Source of the DNA: Siphonodentalium dalli
Taxonomy: Eukaryota > Mollusca > Scaphopoda > Gadilida > Siphonodentaliidae
Assembly: GCA_032622095.1 (NCBI GenBank)
Contig: CP136068.1
Coordinates: 4,565,314 to 4,629,313, forward strand
Direction: 5' to 3'
Length of the DNA stretch: 64,000 bases
A program made the position numbers and the translations under genes. Of the stretch, positions 11,670-22,603 are shown piece by piece. The notes beneath the pieces are model-generated. The model did no database searches. It worked only from the letters and a program-made list of their open reading frames with translations, and was not told where the DNA came from. How positions within the stretch are numbered: position 1 is the stretch's first letter; every line of letters starts with the position of its first letter.

Positions 11670-12915
11670 CCTTTAATGGTTGACAGTATATAGGAAAGGA
11701 AAGGTGCTAATTGAAATGACTATATATATATAACCTGTGCCAAAGGATTTAGTCATGCAAAGAGTAAAATCTACATGTCAATATTAACATCCATGACAAA
11801 TTTCATGATGATCAGACGAATAGTACGACCTGTAGCCCGCGCCAATGGATTCAATTTTGAAATCCAAGATGGCTGCCAGCAGCCATGTTTTTTTGCCGAA
11901 TGACCCAAAATTACTCGTTCCCATCTAGATGTCAATGGCAACGTTCATGACAAATTTCATAAACATCAGACAAAGGGTACGACCTGTAGCCCGCGCCAAA
12001 GGATTTAGTCATGTAACAGTAAAGATTAAAATCCAAGATGGCTGCTGACGGCCATGTTTTTCGACCGAACAACACCAAGATGACTCGTTCCCATCTAAAT
12101 GTCATTGTTAACATCCATGAGAAATTTCATGAAGTTCCGACCAAAGCTACAACATGTAGCCCGCGCCAAAGGATTTAGTCATGTAAAGAGTATAATCCAA
12201 GATGGCTGCTGACGGCCATGTTTTTTGGCCGAACGACACCAAAATGACTCGTTCCCATCTACATGTCAATGGCAACGTTCATGACAATTTCATAAACATC
12301 AGACAAGAGGTACGACCTGTAGCCCGCGCCAAAGGATTTAGTCATGTAAAAAGTAAAATCCAAGATGGCTGCTGATGGCAAAGTTTTTTCGGCCAAACGA
12401 CCCCAAAATCACTCGTTCCAATCTACATGTCAATATTAACATCCATGACAAATTTCATGATGATCAAACGAATAGTACGACCTGTAGCCCGTGCCAATGG
12501 ATTAAATTTTGAAATCCAAGATGGCTGCTAGCAGCCATGTTTTTTAGCCGAATGACCCCAAAATTACTCGTTCTCATCTACATGTCAATGGCAACGTTCA
12601 TGACAATTTCATAAACATCAGACAAGAGGTACGACCTGTAGCCCGCGCCAAAGGATTTAGTCATGTAAAAAGTAAAATCCAAGATGGCTGCTGATGGCCA
12701 TGTTTTTCGGCCAAACGACCCCAAAATCACTCGTTCCAATCTACATGTCAATATTAACATCCATGACAAATTTCATGCTGATCAGACAAACAGTACGACC
12801 TGTAGCCTGCGCCAATGGATTGAATTTTGAAATCCAAGATGGCACACACGGACGACGGACGACAAACCATGACAATAGTTCAAACTTCCAAAGTAAGTTT
12901 ACCGGTAGCTAAAAA
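11670..12915 (+). mobile_element. Pearl/Helentron-like array, copy P1
   Basis: The copy starts inside the left arm (TTAATGGTTGACAGTA), so the first part of that arm is missing. About seven core units follow (CATGACAAATTTCAT, GTACGACCTGTAGCCC, CAAGATGGCTGC, ACTCGTTCCCATCTACATGT), then CACACGGACGACGGACGAC and a diverged terminal hairpin region before GCTAAAAATT. The core period is about 155-165 bp. Short open frames here are by-products of the repeat. Confidence 0.75.
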
Positions 12916-13514
12916 TTAATCAAAGCGAAAATAGACACTAATCAAACTAAAACCACCCGTAACAATAGAAAATTACGTGAAGCGACTGTATGTTGTTGGA
13001 TCAGAAATGACCTTGCCGTCTATGATGCTTCAGAATGGCTTAAATTTGAGGTAGACGGCAACGGATTGGTCACTTTGCTGAACTGTTCCTACTGTATTTC
13101 ACAGAAATTTAGACCAATTGAAACTTAAAAATTAAACTTTCATATCTAATATATATCGTTGTTATTTAATACAATTCAGTAGACTACCAGTAGTACCAAA
13201 AAGAACATCAATGGATTCAATCTAAAATAACCCTTTGCAGCCTTTTTTTGCAATCTCCAAATCCACCATTTTGGGTTGGAAACTTGGTCAATGAGATGTG
13301 AAAGATGTCAAAAGCAAATACATTTACATGTAGACATAGTTGCATTCTTACACCACCATAAAGTACTCCATACATGTAAATACTAAGTGTTATTTAGTTT
13401 CACTTGGCATTATTTTGGGCGATAAAAAAGACATGTCAGGCGTACTTTTGAAATGTCAGACCATGTCCATTTGGTGCCTGACAAAATGTCAGACACTCGA
13501 ATAAAAAATATTTT
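12916..13514. other. Unannotated spacer with a fragment shared with 22.6 kb
   Basis: Mostly unrecognised. From about 13430 to 13505 it contains, in reverse orientation, sequence also found next to the left end of the TIR element at 22604: GTGTCTGACA, GTCAGGCACCAAA and TCTGACATTT in the same order. It is probably a truncated relative of that element. Confidence 0.45.
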
Positions 13515-14064
13515 AAGGCTTGTTGCTGGCGGCTATGTTTTCCAATAAAATTTAAAAACATTTGATAGCTTTATAGTCATGAAAAGAGTAAAAAAACAAG
13601 ATGGCTGCTGGTGGCCATTTTTTAATGCTGAATAACCCCAAAATGACTTGTTCCCATCTACATGTCAATGTCAACAGTCGTGACAAATTTCATAAAGATC
13701 CGACAAAAGATACGACCTGTAGCCCGTGCCAAAGGATTTAGTCATGCAAAGAGTAAATCCAAGATGGCTGCCAGCGGCCATGTTTTTTGGCTGAATAACC
13801 CCAAAATTACTCGTTCCCATCTACATTTTAATATTAACATCCATGACAAATTTCATGATGGTCAGACAAACAGTACCGTCTGTAGCGCGTGCTAATGGAT
13901 TGAATTTTGAAATCCAAGATGGCCACTGGCAGCCATGTTTTTTGTCTGATTGACCCCAAAATGACTCGTTCCCATTTACATTCCAATTTCAACAGCCACG
14001 GCTGCCACGACAAATTTCATGATGATCAGACTAAAGGTATGACCTGTAGCCCGTGCTAAAGGAT
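13515..14064 (+). mobile_element. Pearl-like array, copy P2, left part
   Basis: Three diverged core units end abruptly after CCCGTGCTAAAGGAT at 14064, where a hAT element begins. The same unit resumes at 17608 with TAAAGGATTTAGTCATGC, so TAAAGGAT is present on both sides. The left arm is not recognisable. The unit variant with CAACAGCCAC and GTGCTAAAGG is the older-looking type also seen at 24 and 30 kb. Confidence 0.7.
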
Positions 14065-17000
14065 CAGGGACCAGCCTAGACCAGATTTTCAGGGCGAAAT
14101 GACTTCGCCCTACTATAAGAATAAGGCGAAGTGGCCGTTCTATAGGGCGAAATGAGTCTACAAAATTTAAATTGATCAGTACTACGACAGAAGTCGCTGT
14201 AGTACGAAAATAGGAGAGATGAAATATGTCAATTAAATTTATGAAATGAAAGTGTCAATGACACTGTAGCTCAACTTAGGTAGGGGAATAATTTAATGGT
14301 CGACAGTAAATGGAGGAATAGGAAAAGTGCTAATTGAAATGTCTAAGTAAGACTAGATGTACATGTCAATATCAACATTCATAACAGGTTTCATATTGAT
14401 CGGATCAGGGATGTGGTGATTATGGTGTGCCAAAGGATTTATTGATGCAAAGAGTAAATTCTAAAATGGCCACCGGCAGCCATGTTTTTTTCCGAATTAC
14501 CCCAAAATGACTTGTTCCCATCTACAGCCTTTACAAATCTCATAATGATCTGATCAAAGGTATGACCTGTAGCCTGTGCCAATGGATTTAGTCATGCAAA
14601 GAGTAAAATCCAAGATGGCTGCTGGCGGCCATGTTTTTCGGCTGAACGACCCCAAAATGACTCGTTTCCCATCTACATGTCATTGTTAACATACATGACA
14701 AATTTCATAAAGTTCCGACCAAAGCTACGACCTGTAGCCCGCACCAAAGGATTTATTCATGCAAAGAGTAAAATCCAATATGGCTGCTGGCGGACATGTT
14801 TTTTAGCCAAACGACCCCAAAATGACTCGTTCCCATCTACATGTTAATATTAACATCCATGATAAATATCATGATGATCAGACAAACAGTACGACCTGTA
14901 GCCCGCGCCAATGGATTGAATTTTGAAATCCAAGATGGCTGCCAGCGGCCATGTTTTTTGGCCGTATGACCCCAAAATGACTCGTTCCCATATACATGTC
15001 AATATCAATATTCATGACAAATTTCATAAAGGTCAGACCAAAGGTACGACCTGTAACCCGCGCCAAAGGATTTAGTCATTGAAAGAGTAAAATCCAAGAT
15101 GGCTGCTGGCGGCCATGTTTTTTGGCCGAACGACCCCAAAATCACTCGTTCCCATCTACATGTCATTGTTAACATCCATGACAAATTTCATGAAGTTCTG
15201 ATCAAAACTACGACCTGTAGCCCGCGCCAAAGAATTCAGTCATGCAAAGAGTAAAATCCAAGATGGCTGCTGGCGGCCATGTTTTTTGGCTGAACGACCC
15301 CAAAATCACTCGTTCCCATCTACATGTCAATATTAACATCCATGACAAATTTCATGATGATCAGACGAACAGCACGACCTGTAGCCTTCGCCAATGGATT
15401 GAATTTTGAAATCCAAAATGGCCACCAGCGGCCATGTTTTTTGGCCGAATGACCCCAAAATGACTCGTTCCCATCTACATGTCAATGTCAACATTCATGA
15501 CAAAATTCATAAAGATCAGACCATAGGTACGACCTGTAGCCCGCGCCAAAGGATTTAGTCATGCAAAGAGTAAAATCCATGATGGCTGCTGGCGGCCATG
15601 TTTTTTGGCCGAACAACCCCAAAATCACTCGTTCCCATCTACATGTCATTGTTAACATCCATGACAAATTTCATGAAGTTCTGATCAAAACTACGACCTG
15701 TAGCCTGCGCCAAAGGATTTAGTCATGCAAAGAGTAAAATCCAAGATGGCTGCCAGCGGCCATGTTTTTTTGGCCGTATGACCCCAAAATGACTCGTTCC
15801 CATATACATGTCAATATCAATATTCATGACAAATTTCATAAAGGTCAGACCAAAGGTACGACCTGTAACCCGCGCCAAAGGATTTAGTCATGCAAAGAGT
15901 AAAATCCAAGATGGTTGCTGGCGGCCATGTTTTTTGGGCCGAACGACCCCAAAATCACTCGTTCCCATCTACATGTCATTGTTAACATCCATGACAAATT
16001 TCATGAAGTTCTGACCGAAGCTACAACCTGTAGCCCGCGCCAAAGAATTTAGTCATGCGAAGAGTAAAATCCAAGATGGCTGCTGGCGGCCATGTTTTTT
16101 GGCTGAACGACCCCAAAATCACTCGTTCCCATCTACATGTCAATATTAACATCCATGACAAATTTCATAATGATCAGACGAACAGTACGACCTGTAGCCC
16201 GCGCCAATGGATTGAATTTTGAAATCCAAAATGGCCACCAGCGGCCATGTTTTTTGGCCGAATGACCCCAAAATGACTCGTTCCCAACTACATGCCAATG
16301 TCAACATTCATGACAAATTTCATAAAGATCAGACCAAAGGTACAACCTGTAGCCCGCGCCAAAGGATTTAGTCATGCAAAGAGTAAAATCCAAGATGGCT
16401 GCTGGTGGCCATGTTTTTTGGCCGAACAACCCCAAAATCACTCGTTCCCATCTACATGTCATTGTTAACATCCATGACAAATTTCATGAAGTTCCGATCA
16501 AAACTACGACCTGTAGCCTGCGCAAAATGATTTAGTCATGCAAAGAGTAAAATCCAAGATGGCTTCTGACGGCCATGTTTTTTGGCCGAACGACCCCAAA
16601 ATGACTCGTTCCCATCTACATGTCAATATTAACATCCATGACAAATTTCATTATGATCAAACGAACAGTACGACCTGTAGCCCGCGCCAATGGATTGAAT
16701 TTTGAAATCAAAGATGGCCACCAGCGGCCATGTTTTTTGGCCGAATGACCCCAAAATGACTCGTTCCCATCTACATGTCAATGTCAACATTCATGCAAAA
16801 TTTCATAAAGATCAGACCAAAGGTACGACCTGTAGCCCGCGCCAAAGGAAATTGTTGACGGACACACGGACACACGCACACACAGACGACGGACGCCAAG
16901 CCATGGCAATAGCTCAAACTTACAAAAGTAAGTTGAGCTAATAATGGTTAAAATATGGAGTCATTGTGTTCACTTCATGACCCTAATAACTATTAATAAT

Positions 17001-17607
17001 ACCCAAACATAATTGTGAGAGGATAGTAGCATTTTATATCGTAATTGTGGGAGAATGACAGGATTTTATTTCATATTTTTCGGGTTTTTAAAAATGCCAA
17101 CAATATTTATCAAACCGAAACGAAACGAAATCATGAACACTTTTACTGCGCTCTGTTAGTAATCCCGTTTGAAATTTTAATATGCTTCACAAATGAATTT
17201 GTTTTAAAATTTCTTTAACCAAACTCCATATAGGGAGTGATGAATTGACACATTGTGAGAGGTGTGAGTTGTAATCTTCATTGTAAGGTGTGGTAATCTA
17301 AAAATAACAACAACCAGATTAACACTTGAGGCCCGACGATGTTTTCACAGCTGCCAGTAATCAGACTCTGTTGTCAACATGCTTCCAGATTGGAGCAATA
17401 CAGGTGTTAATTGTTTTATAACACCCTGATAGTGGAGTATTGTGTGCAATCACAGTTGACAGTTGTAAATTATCATAAACTATTTGGGGCATTTTGCCGA
17501 TTTTCGTCAGTCAACTTTGGAATTTTCAGGGCGACTGCAAAAATAAAGCGAAGCGGACAGCGCTAGGGCGAAGAAGTCGCCCACGTCGCCCTCTCGGCTG
17601 GTCCCTG
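14065..17607. mobile_element. Non-autonomous hAT element with perfect 12-bp TIRs and 8-bp target duplication
   Basis: The left end is CAGGGACCAGCC (14065-14076) and the right end is GGCTGGTCCCTG (17596-17607), a perfect inverted pair. It is bordered by TAAAGGAT at 14057-14064 and 17608-17615. Eight-base duplications and CAGGG-type ends are diagnostic of hAT transposons. Both subterminal regions carry AGGGCGAA/AGGGCGAC words in opposite orientation. Of the 3.5 kb, about 2.7 kb is a pearl array (14247-16942); the remaining 0.85 kb has no transposase. The element therefore moved, or was copied, using a transposase supplied in trans. Confidence 0.85.
14247..16942 (+). mobile_element. Pearl/Helentron-like array, copy P3, complete and nested in the hAT element
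   Basis: The left end carries the palindrome AGTGTCAATGACACT (14251-14265), then TAGCTCAACTT and the left arm. About sixteen core units follow. Spacing of the ACTCGTTCCCA anchor (15144, 15308, 15463, 15627, 15792, 15957, 16121, 16275, 16439, 16604, 16758) alternates between 164-165 and 154-155, because one unit type (CCAATGGATTGAATTTTGAA) is 10 bp shorter than the other (AAAGGATTTAGTCATGCAAA). The right end has ACGGACACACGG-type repeats, CCATGGCAATAGCTC and a hairpin to AAGTTGAGCTA. The AGCTCAACTT/AAGTTGAGCT pair forms subterminal inverted repeats. The pearl-element assignment rests on this architecture; no protein is encoded. Confidence 0.8.
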
Positions 17608-17744
17608 TAAAGGATTTAGTCATGCAAAGAGTAAAATCCAAAATCCAGTAAAATCACGCACACACACATACACGCACACACGGACAACGGATGACAAAGC
17701 CATGGCAATAGCTCAAACTTTACAAAGTAAAGTTGAGCTAAAAA
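17608..17744 (+). mobile_element. Pearl-like copy P2, right part with 3' hairpin
   Basis: This continues the unit broken at 14064, then gives ACGCACACACGGACAACGG, CCATGGCAATAGCTC and a strong hairpin at 17710-17740. Its arms are AGCTCAA(A)CTTTAC and GTAAAGTTGAGCT around an AAA loop, followed by AAAAA. This is the best-preserved 3' end and is what a Helentron-type terminus would look like. Confidence 0.75.
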
Positions 17745-18047
17745 TGGTTGATTTATAGAAGCATTTGTGAATTCCATGTCAAAGGGTCATAACCGTTAAA
17801 AATCTCATAATTGAACTTGAACTGTATTTTGGGCTGAGAAACTCATAATCCAAATGTGGTTCCAATCAGATAAAAAATGTTCCGACTTATGGCAGAATGC
17901 TTCAATTCTAGGTCGAAAAATGGCCATAACTCTGTTAAACAAAACTCGGATCAACCCATATTTGAACTTGATCTGTATTTTTGCCTGAGAAACACATATA
18001 CAAAATTTGGTTCCGATCAAATAGAAAATGTTTGAATTATTGCATTA

Positions 18048-18477
18048 AGCTAGCCACTCTTGCTTGCATATGCGTATGGTGCGTTGCATTATTTTTATCG
18101 CATACAATTGTCGGACGGAAAATCAAATAGAAATGCACGGGCAGCCACACATGCATGCGGTTCCGATGCGAAACTACAGTAATGCCCTAAATAATCGACT
18201 CCTTTAACCACAGCTGTGGTTAAAGGAGTCGATTAATTAGGGCATTACTGTATTCTGACGCTCCGTATGCCTCCAATTTTTATCAGACCGAAATACTCGT
18301 ATTTTCCATCCGATAGAAATCGTTGCTCCGTTTACGTTCGCATGTAAATCCATGGTGAAGTGACTGAAACGATCACTATCGGACAACGTTCGCATGACCC
18401 CAATGGTACGACGAACGGATCCAACGAACAGATCCGATTATTTTCGCTAACGCATAAGCAAGCATGTGTGGCTAGCT
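18048..18477. mobile_element. TTA-flanked TIR element (PIF/Harbinger-like MITE)
   Basis: The ends are AGCTAGCCAC...TGCTTGC and their inverted counterpart GCAAGCA...GTGGCTAGCT, about 27 bp with a few mismatches (TATGCGT is also shared). TTA lies directly outside both ends (18045-18047, 18478-18480), and removing the element plus one TTA restores the family A reading ATTGCATTATGCGTAAAG. A 3-bp TWA duplication fits PIF/Harbinger. The ends do not resemble the commonest Harbinger termini, so the superfamily is tentative. There is no coding capacity in 430 bp. Confidence 0.6.
18177..18250. mobile_element. 74-bp palindromic MITE flanked by TA
   Basis: Two 37-base arms beginning CAGTAATGCCCTAA meet without a loop at CCACAG/CTGTGG. 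I see only one mismatch (A/T in position 15). TA lies on each side (18175-18176, 18251-18252), suggesting a TA target as in Tc1/mariner. The terminal words, including TTAATCGACYCC, are also the ends of the 8.5-kb element at 40913-49434, so this is a minimal relative. It is nested inside the TTA element. Confidence 0.7.
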
Positions 18478-18591
18478 TTATGCGTAAAGTGTCTATGGAC
18501 GAACAGACAGACGGACAAACGACGTGTGGTCAATCCCCGGACGTCGACACTGTGTACCATACTATGGTATGGGTACACATAAAAATCCTTG

Positions 18592-19088
18592 AGTACAAAA
18601 CTAGAAAATGTGTATTCCTTGAATTATTTCTCACATGCCGGTACACGTACACCAACAATTTGATTTGTTTTTTATCTAGTTATCTGGTGAAATTCTACTT
18701 TAATTTTGAATGACTGCAGTTATTTCCCTTTCCTGATTTAAGTTTGTCCTTCATTTTTTTTCTTACATATTCTAGTGCATACATGTATACATCCATGAAA
18801 CACATAAATAAACAATAATTGAACAATTGTCACACTTAATGCAAAGCTATTCTCTTTAGTGTAATCCTTATTGCCATTTTGCTATCAGAGGGTATAGAAA
18901 AATAATTATCACAAGAGTATAGAAATATTTGATTAGTTTTATCCTTTGCTATACAAAAGATTTTCACACAAAATCTAAATGAAACACTGAAATAACTCCA
19001 ATACTATGTGCTCTCACTGAGAGCTTTCCGATGAATGGCAACAAGTCATATTTCCGACTAAATCCTGGAAAGTTACCCATAATTCTGC
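18592..19088. other. Unique-looking, probably intronic sequence
   Basis: No repeat or open frame recognised. It lies downstream (minus sense) of the collagen exon and is probably intron of that gene. Confidence 0.4.
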
Positions 19089-19125
19089 TTTGGTTAATGA
19101 GTCGATTATTTAGTGCATTACTGTA
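19089..19125. repeat. Single end of the CAGTAATG TIR family
   Basis: TTAATGAGTCGATTATTTAG and the following TGCATTACTGTA match the right arm of the 74-bp palindrome at 18177-18250 with a few changes. No partner arm lies nearby, so this is a truncated copy. Confidence 0.55.
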
Positions 19126-19154
19126 TTTCTTTGAACTTCAATAAGTGACGTTAC

Positions 19155-19208
19155 CTTACTTCCTGGTAAGCCTGTTTCCCCCTTTGCTCCTTGTTGTCCA
19201 GCTGGTCC
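19155..19208 (-). CDS. Collagen triple-helix exon (54 bp)
   Basis: On the minus strand a pyrimidine-rich acceptor (ATTACTTTTCAG) is followed by exactly 18 codons and then AAG|GTAACG, a usable donor. The codons read GPAGQQGAKGETGLPGSK: six uninterrupted Gly-X-Y triplets, starting with a complete Gly codon and ending with a complete Y codon. Fifty-four-base exons that begin with an intact Gly codon are the hallmark of fibrillar-type collagen genes. The product would be part of a secreted extracellular-matrix triple helix; lysine and proline in Y positions are typical. No second collagen exon is visible, so the neighbouring introns must be long or run outside the window. Which collagen it is cannot be told from one exon. 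Confidence 0.8.
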
Positions 19209-20030
19209 CTGAAAAGTAATCAAATTAGTTACGTTATGGTGAAAATGTGCTACGTCAAAACATCCAATAGGGCAATTCCATGATGGCATTATTTTCATAT
19301 TCAAAAAGCTAGCTTCCAATAAGTTTCTTTTTTTTCAAACCGTGTAGATATAGACCATATGAGATAATGCAACTTTTTGTCGCCACTGCTGTAAATAAGA
19401 GTGTCAGACGTACTTAGAGAAATCAATGACTATTTCTCACTTTGAACGGATCTTTCTCTGAAATTTTACTGTCCCAAAAGGAGAATATAGCATTTTAAAA
19501 CTGAAAATAGATAGTTATCAATATTGAATATGAAAATGAACAACATTAGCTTCAATAGCTCCACCTATAGAGTCAATTCATCGATGTCAGACGTACAGCT
19601 CTGAGTTTCACTTAAAGAGCCCCGGCCGCCAGGTATAAATGTTCTTTCACCCAGTTATAAAAGAATTCATTTAGAGGGAACATCAAGCAGACAACAGCCT
19701 TGGGGGGGGGGGGGGGGGGGGGAGATAATACAAGTGCAAAATTCCAATTCAGTGATGGACTAATTAAGAATCAGATATTGAAAGGTGCCCTAAATATATG
19801 ATATTTTTGCCATTGGGAAATTTGGCAAGTGGCACCCTGACGCTAATTGCATGCTCTATCTCTGCTGATAACTTAGCAGAAGCGCTGGAAGATGATTGGA
19901 TATGATAATTTTTATTTACAATATTTATACATGAAAAGAAAAAATACAAATAGATATAATAGAATATATATAGTTTGGGGTGATATAGTCATAAATTACT
20001 GTTTTCCTGCCACCCCTCAAAAGGGCAGGG
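19209..20030. other. Probable collagen intron with a 21-base G run
   Basis: Unique-looking sequence upstream (minus sense) of the collagen exon. It contains a poly-G tract at 19702-19722, and the word GTCAGACGTAC occurs twice (about 19398 and 19588). No gene is seen. Confidence 0.45.
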
Positions 20031-20036
20031 GAGGGG

Positions 20037-20632
20037 GCTTTGTCGTCCGTGTGTGCACAATGCTTAAAATTTTTCCTTTAGCACGGGCTACAGGTCGTAC
20101 CTTTGATCGGATCATTATGAAATTTATCACGGCTGTTGAGATTGACATGTAGCTGGAAATGAGTCATTTTGGGGTCATTCGGCAAAAAAACATGGAAGCC
20201 AGCGGCTATGTTGGATTTCAAATTTCAAACCATTAGCACGGCTACAGGTCGTACTCTTCGTCTGATCATCATGGATGTTAATATTGACATGTAGATGGGA
20301 ACGAGTCATTTTGAGGTCGTTCGGTCGAAAAACATGGCCATCAGCAGTCATCTTGGAGTTTACTCCTTGCATGACTAAATCCTTTGGCACGGGCTACAGG
20401 TCGTACCGTCGTAGCTTTGGTCGGATCTTCATGAAATTTGTCATGGATGTTAACAATGACATGTACGTAGATGGGAACGAGTCATTTTGGGTCATTCGGC
20501 CAAAAAATATGACCGCCAGCAGCCATCTTGGATTTTACTCTGTGCATGACTAATTCCTTTGGCATGGGCTACAGGTCGTACCTTTTGACGGATCATTATG
20601 AAATTTGTCATGGCTATTGACATGTAGATGTA
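20037..20632 (-). mobile_element. Pearl-like array, copy P4, reversed and truncated
   Basis: In reverse complement there are three to four core units (ACTCGTTCCCATCTACATGT, GTACGACCTGTAGCC, AAGATGGCTGC) followed by GCACACACGGACGACAAAG near 20037. The terminal hairpin is missing and the opposite end stops inside a unit at about 20632. Confidence 0.7.
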
Positions 20633-20775
20633 TTCAACGTAAAACTGGTGTATTGTTTTTGTGGATGTTAGCGATACCCGTGTCAAAGATGTGATGGTCA
20701 TTTCAGGTATTTTTTCCTTTTTATTTGTTTGATGAGCGGAACATTAACTTACTGGATCTTTAAAGTCATACAGAA
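20633..20775. other. Short spacer, nothing recognised
   Basis: Unique sequence between the reversed pearl fragment and the minisatellite. Confidence 0.3.
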
Positions 20776-21995
20776 CCATAGGGGCTACATATATCTATAA
20801 AGATAGGGGCTACATATATCTATAAAGATAGGGGCTACATATATCTATAAAGATAGGGGCTACATATATCTATAAAGATAGGGGCTACATATATCTTAGT
20901 GAACCATAGGGGCTACATATATCTTAGTGAACCATAGGGGCTACATATATCTTAGTGAACCATAGGGGCTACATATATCTTAGTGAACCATAGGGGCTAC
21001 ATATATCTTAGTGAACCATAGGGGCTACATATATCTATAAAGATAGGGGCTACATATATCTTTGTGAACCATAGGGGCTACATATATCTATAAAGATAGG
21101 GGCTACATATATCTATAAAGATAGGGGCTACATATATCTTAGTGAACCATATGGGCTACATATATCATAGTGAACCATAGGGGCTACATATATCTTAGTG
21201 AACCATAGGGGCTACATATATCTTAGTGAACCATAGGGGCTACATATATCTTAGTGAACCATAGGGGCTACATATATCTTAGTGAACCATAGGGGCTACA
21301 TATATCTTAGTGAACCATAGGGGCTACATATATCTTAGTGAACCATAGGGGCTACATATATCTTAGTGAACCATAGGGGCTACATATATCTTAGTGAACC
21401 ATAGGGGCTACATTTATCTTAGTGAACCATAGGGGCTACATATATCTTAGTGAACCATAGGGGCTACATATATCTTAGTGAACCATAGGGGCTACATATA
21501 TCTTAGTGAACCATAGGGGCTACATATATCTTAGTGAACCATAGGGGCTACATATATCTTAGTGAACCATAGGGGCTACATATATCTATAAAGATAGGGG
21601 CTACATATATCTATAAAGATAGGGGCTACATATATCTATAAAGATAGGGGCTACATATATCTATAAAGATAGGGGCTACATATATCTATAAAGATAGGGG
21701 CTACATATATCTATAAAGATAGGGGCTACATATATCTATAAAGATAGGGGCTACATATATCTATAAAGATAGGGGCTACATATATCTATAAAGATAGGGG
21801 CTACATATATCTATAAAGATAGGGGCTACATATATCTATAAAGATAGGGGCTACATATATCTATAAAGATAGGGGCTACATATATCTATAAAGATAGGGG
21901 CTACATATATCTATAAAGATAGGGGCTACATATATCTATAAAGATAGGGGCTACATATATCTATAAAGATAGGGGCTACATATATCTTAGTGAAC
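20776..21995 (+). repeat. Two-variant minisatellite, about 46 units
   Basis: Every unit has the constant core GGGGCTACATATATC followed by one of two linkers: TATAAAGATA (25-bp unit) or TTAGTGAACCATA (28-bp unit). By eye the order starts with four short units, then five long, a mixed stretch, about fourteen long, about sixteen short, and one final long-type junction. A few single-base variants occur (ATGGGCTAC, ATCATAG, ATCTTTG, CATTTATC). Such block structure is typical of minisatellite variant repeats that change by unequal exchange or gene conversion. No coding function is seen. Confidence 0.9.
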
Positions 21996-22227
21996 CACAA
22001 TGCCCATGCAGCAACTTTGATAAGTGCTGACTGACGTAAGCGCAACAATCTGTGTCTCAAATAAATTGTTATCAAAACACAGATTTAAGACCGCGGAAAT
22101 AAGCAGATTTAAAAGTGTGATTGAATTTATCCATGTATTTGACAAGTGGGTTTTCTATCACCATTCGATATGAAAAGGGGACATTTAAGCAGATAAGTTT
22201 CATTTTCGTCGGACACACTGACAAAGC
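21996..22227. other. Spacer sharing a short segment with 48.0 kb
   Basis: GATAAGTTTCATTTTCGTCG near 22192 and GAATTAATTGTC near 22240 also occur in that order at about 47990-48040. Nothing else is recognised. Confidence 0.4.
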
Positions 22228-22603
22228 CTGAGATGTGAAGAGCGAATTAATTGTCACCATCTATATGTCATTGTTAACATCCATGACAAATTTTATGATG
22301 ATCAGACTAAAGGTACGACCTGCAGCCCGTGCTAAAGAATATAGTCATACAAAGAGTAAAATCCTAGATGGCTGCTGGCGGCCATGTTTTTACGCCGAAT
22401 GACCCCAAAATGACTCGTTCCCATCTACATGCAAATATTATCATCCATGACAAATTTCATGATGATCAGACGAACAGTACGACCTGTGGCCCGTGTTAAT
22501 TGATTAAATTTTGAAATCCAAGATGGCCGCTGGCGGCAATGTTTTTTGTCCGAATGACCCCAAAATGACTCGTTCCCATCTACATTCCAATTTCAACAGC
22601 CAT
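22228..22603 (+). mobile_element. Pearl-like fragment P5
   Basis: Two and a half core units end at TTTCAACAGCCAT. In other units this phrase continues as GACAAATTTCATGATG. Here it is cut by the TIR element starting at 22604. The fragment does not resume after that element. Confidence 0.65.

Larger units (their letters stand above)
17755..18591 (-). repeat. Repeat family A, reversed copy, interrupted
   Basis: In reverse complement this is a family A copy. The body is at 17755-18047 (TGGCCATAACTCTGTTAAAC, CATATTTGAACTTGATCTGT), and the 3' part at 18478-18591 ends GTACCATACTATGGTATGGG then TACACATAAAAA. The terminal ATGTGTACC...GGGTACACAT can form a hairpin directly before TAAAAA. The copy is split by a TTA-flanked element at 18048-18477. 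Confidence 0.65.

Noticed and set aside
13662-16941. Several open frames of 60-120 codons in the pearl arrays (also at 23.4-24.6, 29.5-30.4 and 60.3-61.7 kb)
   Set aside because: All are readings of the same 155-165 bp core in different frames, broken at random by unit differences.
20776-21995. CRISPR-like look of regularly spaced short repeats
   Set aside because: The sequence between cores is one of two fixed linkers, not unique spacers, and the genome is animal.
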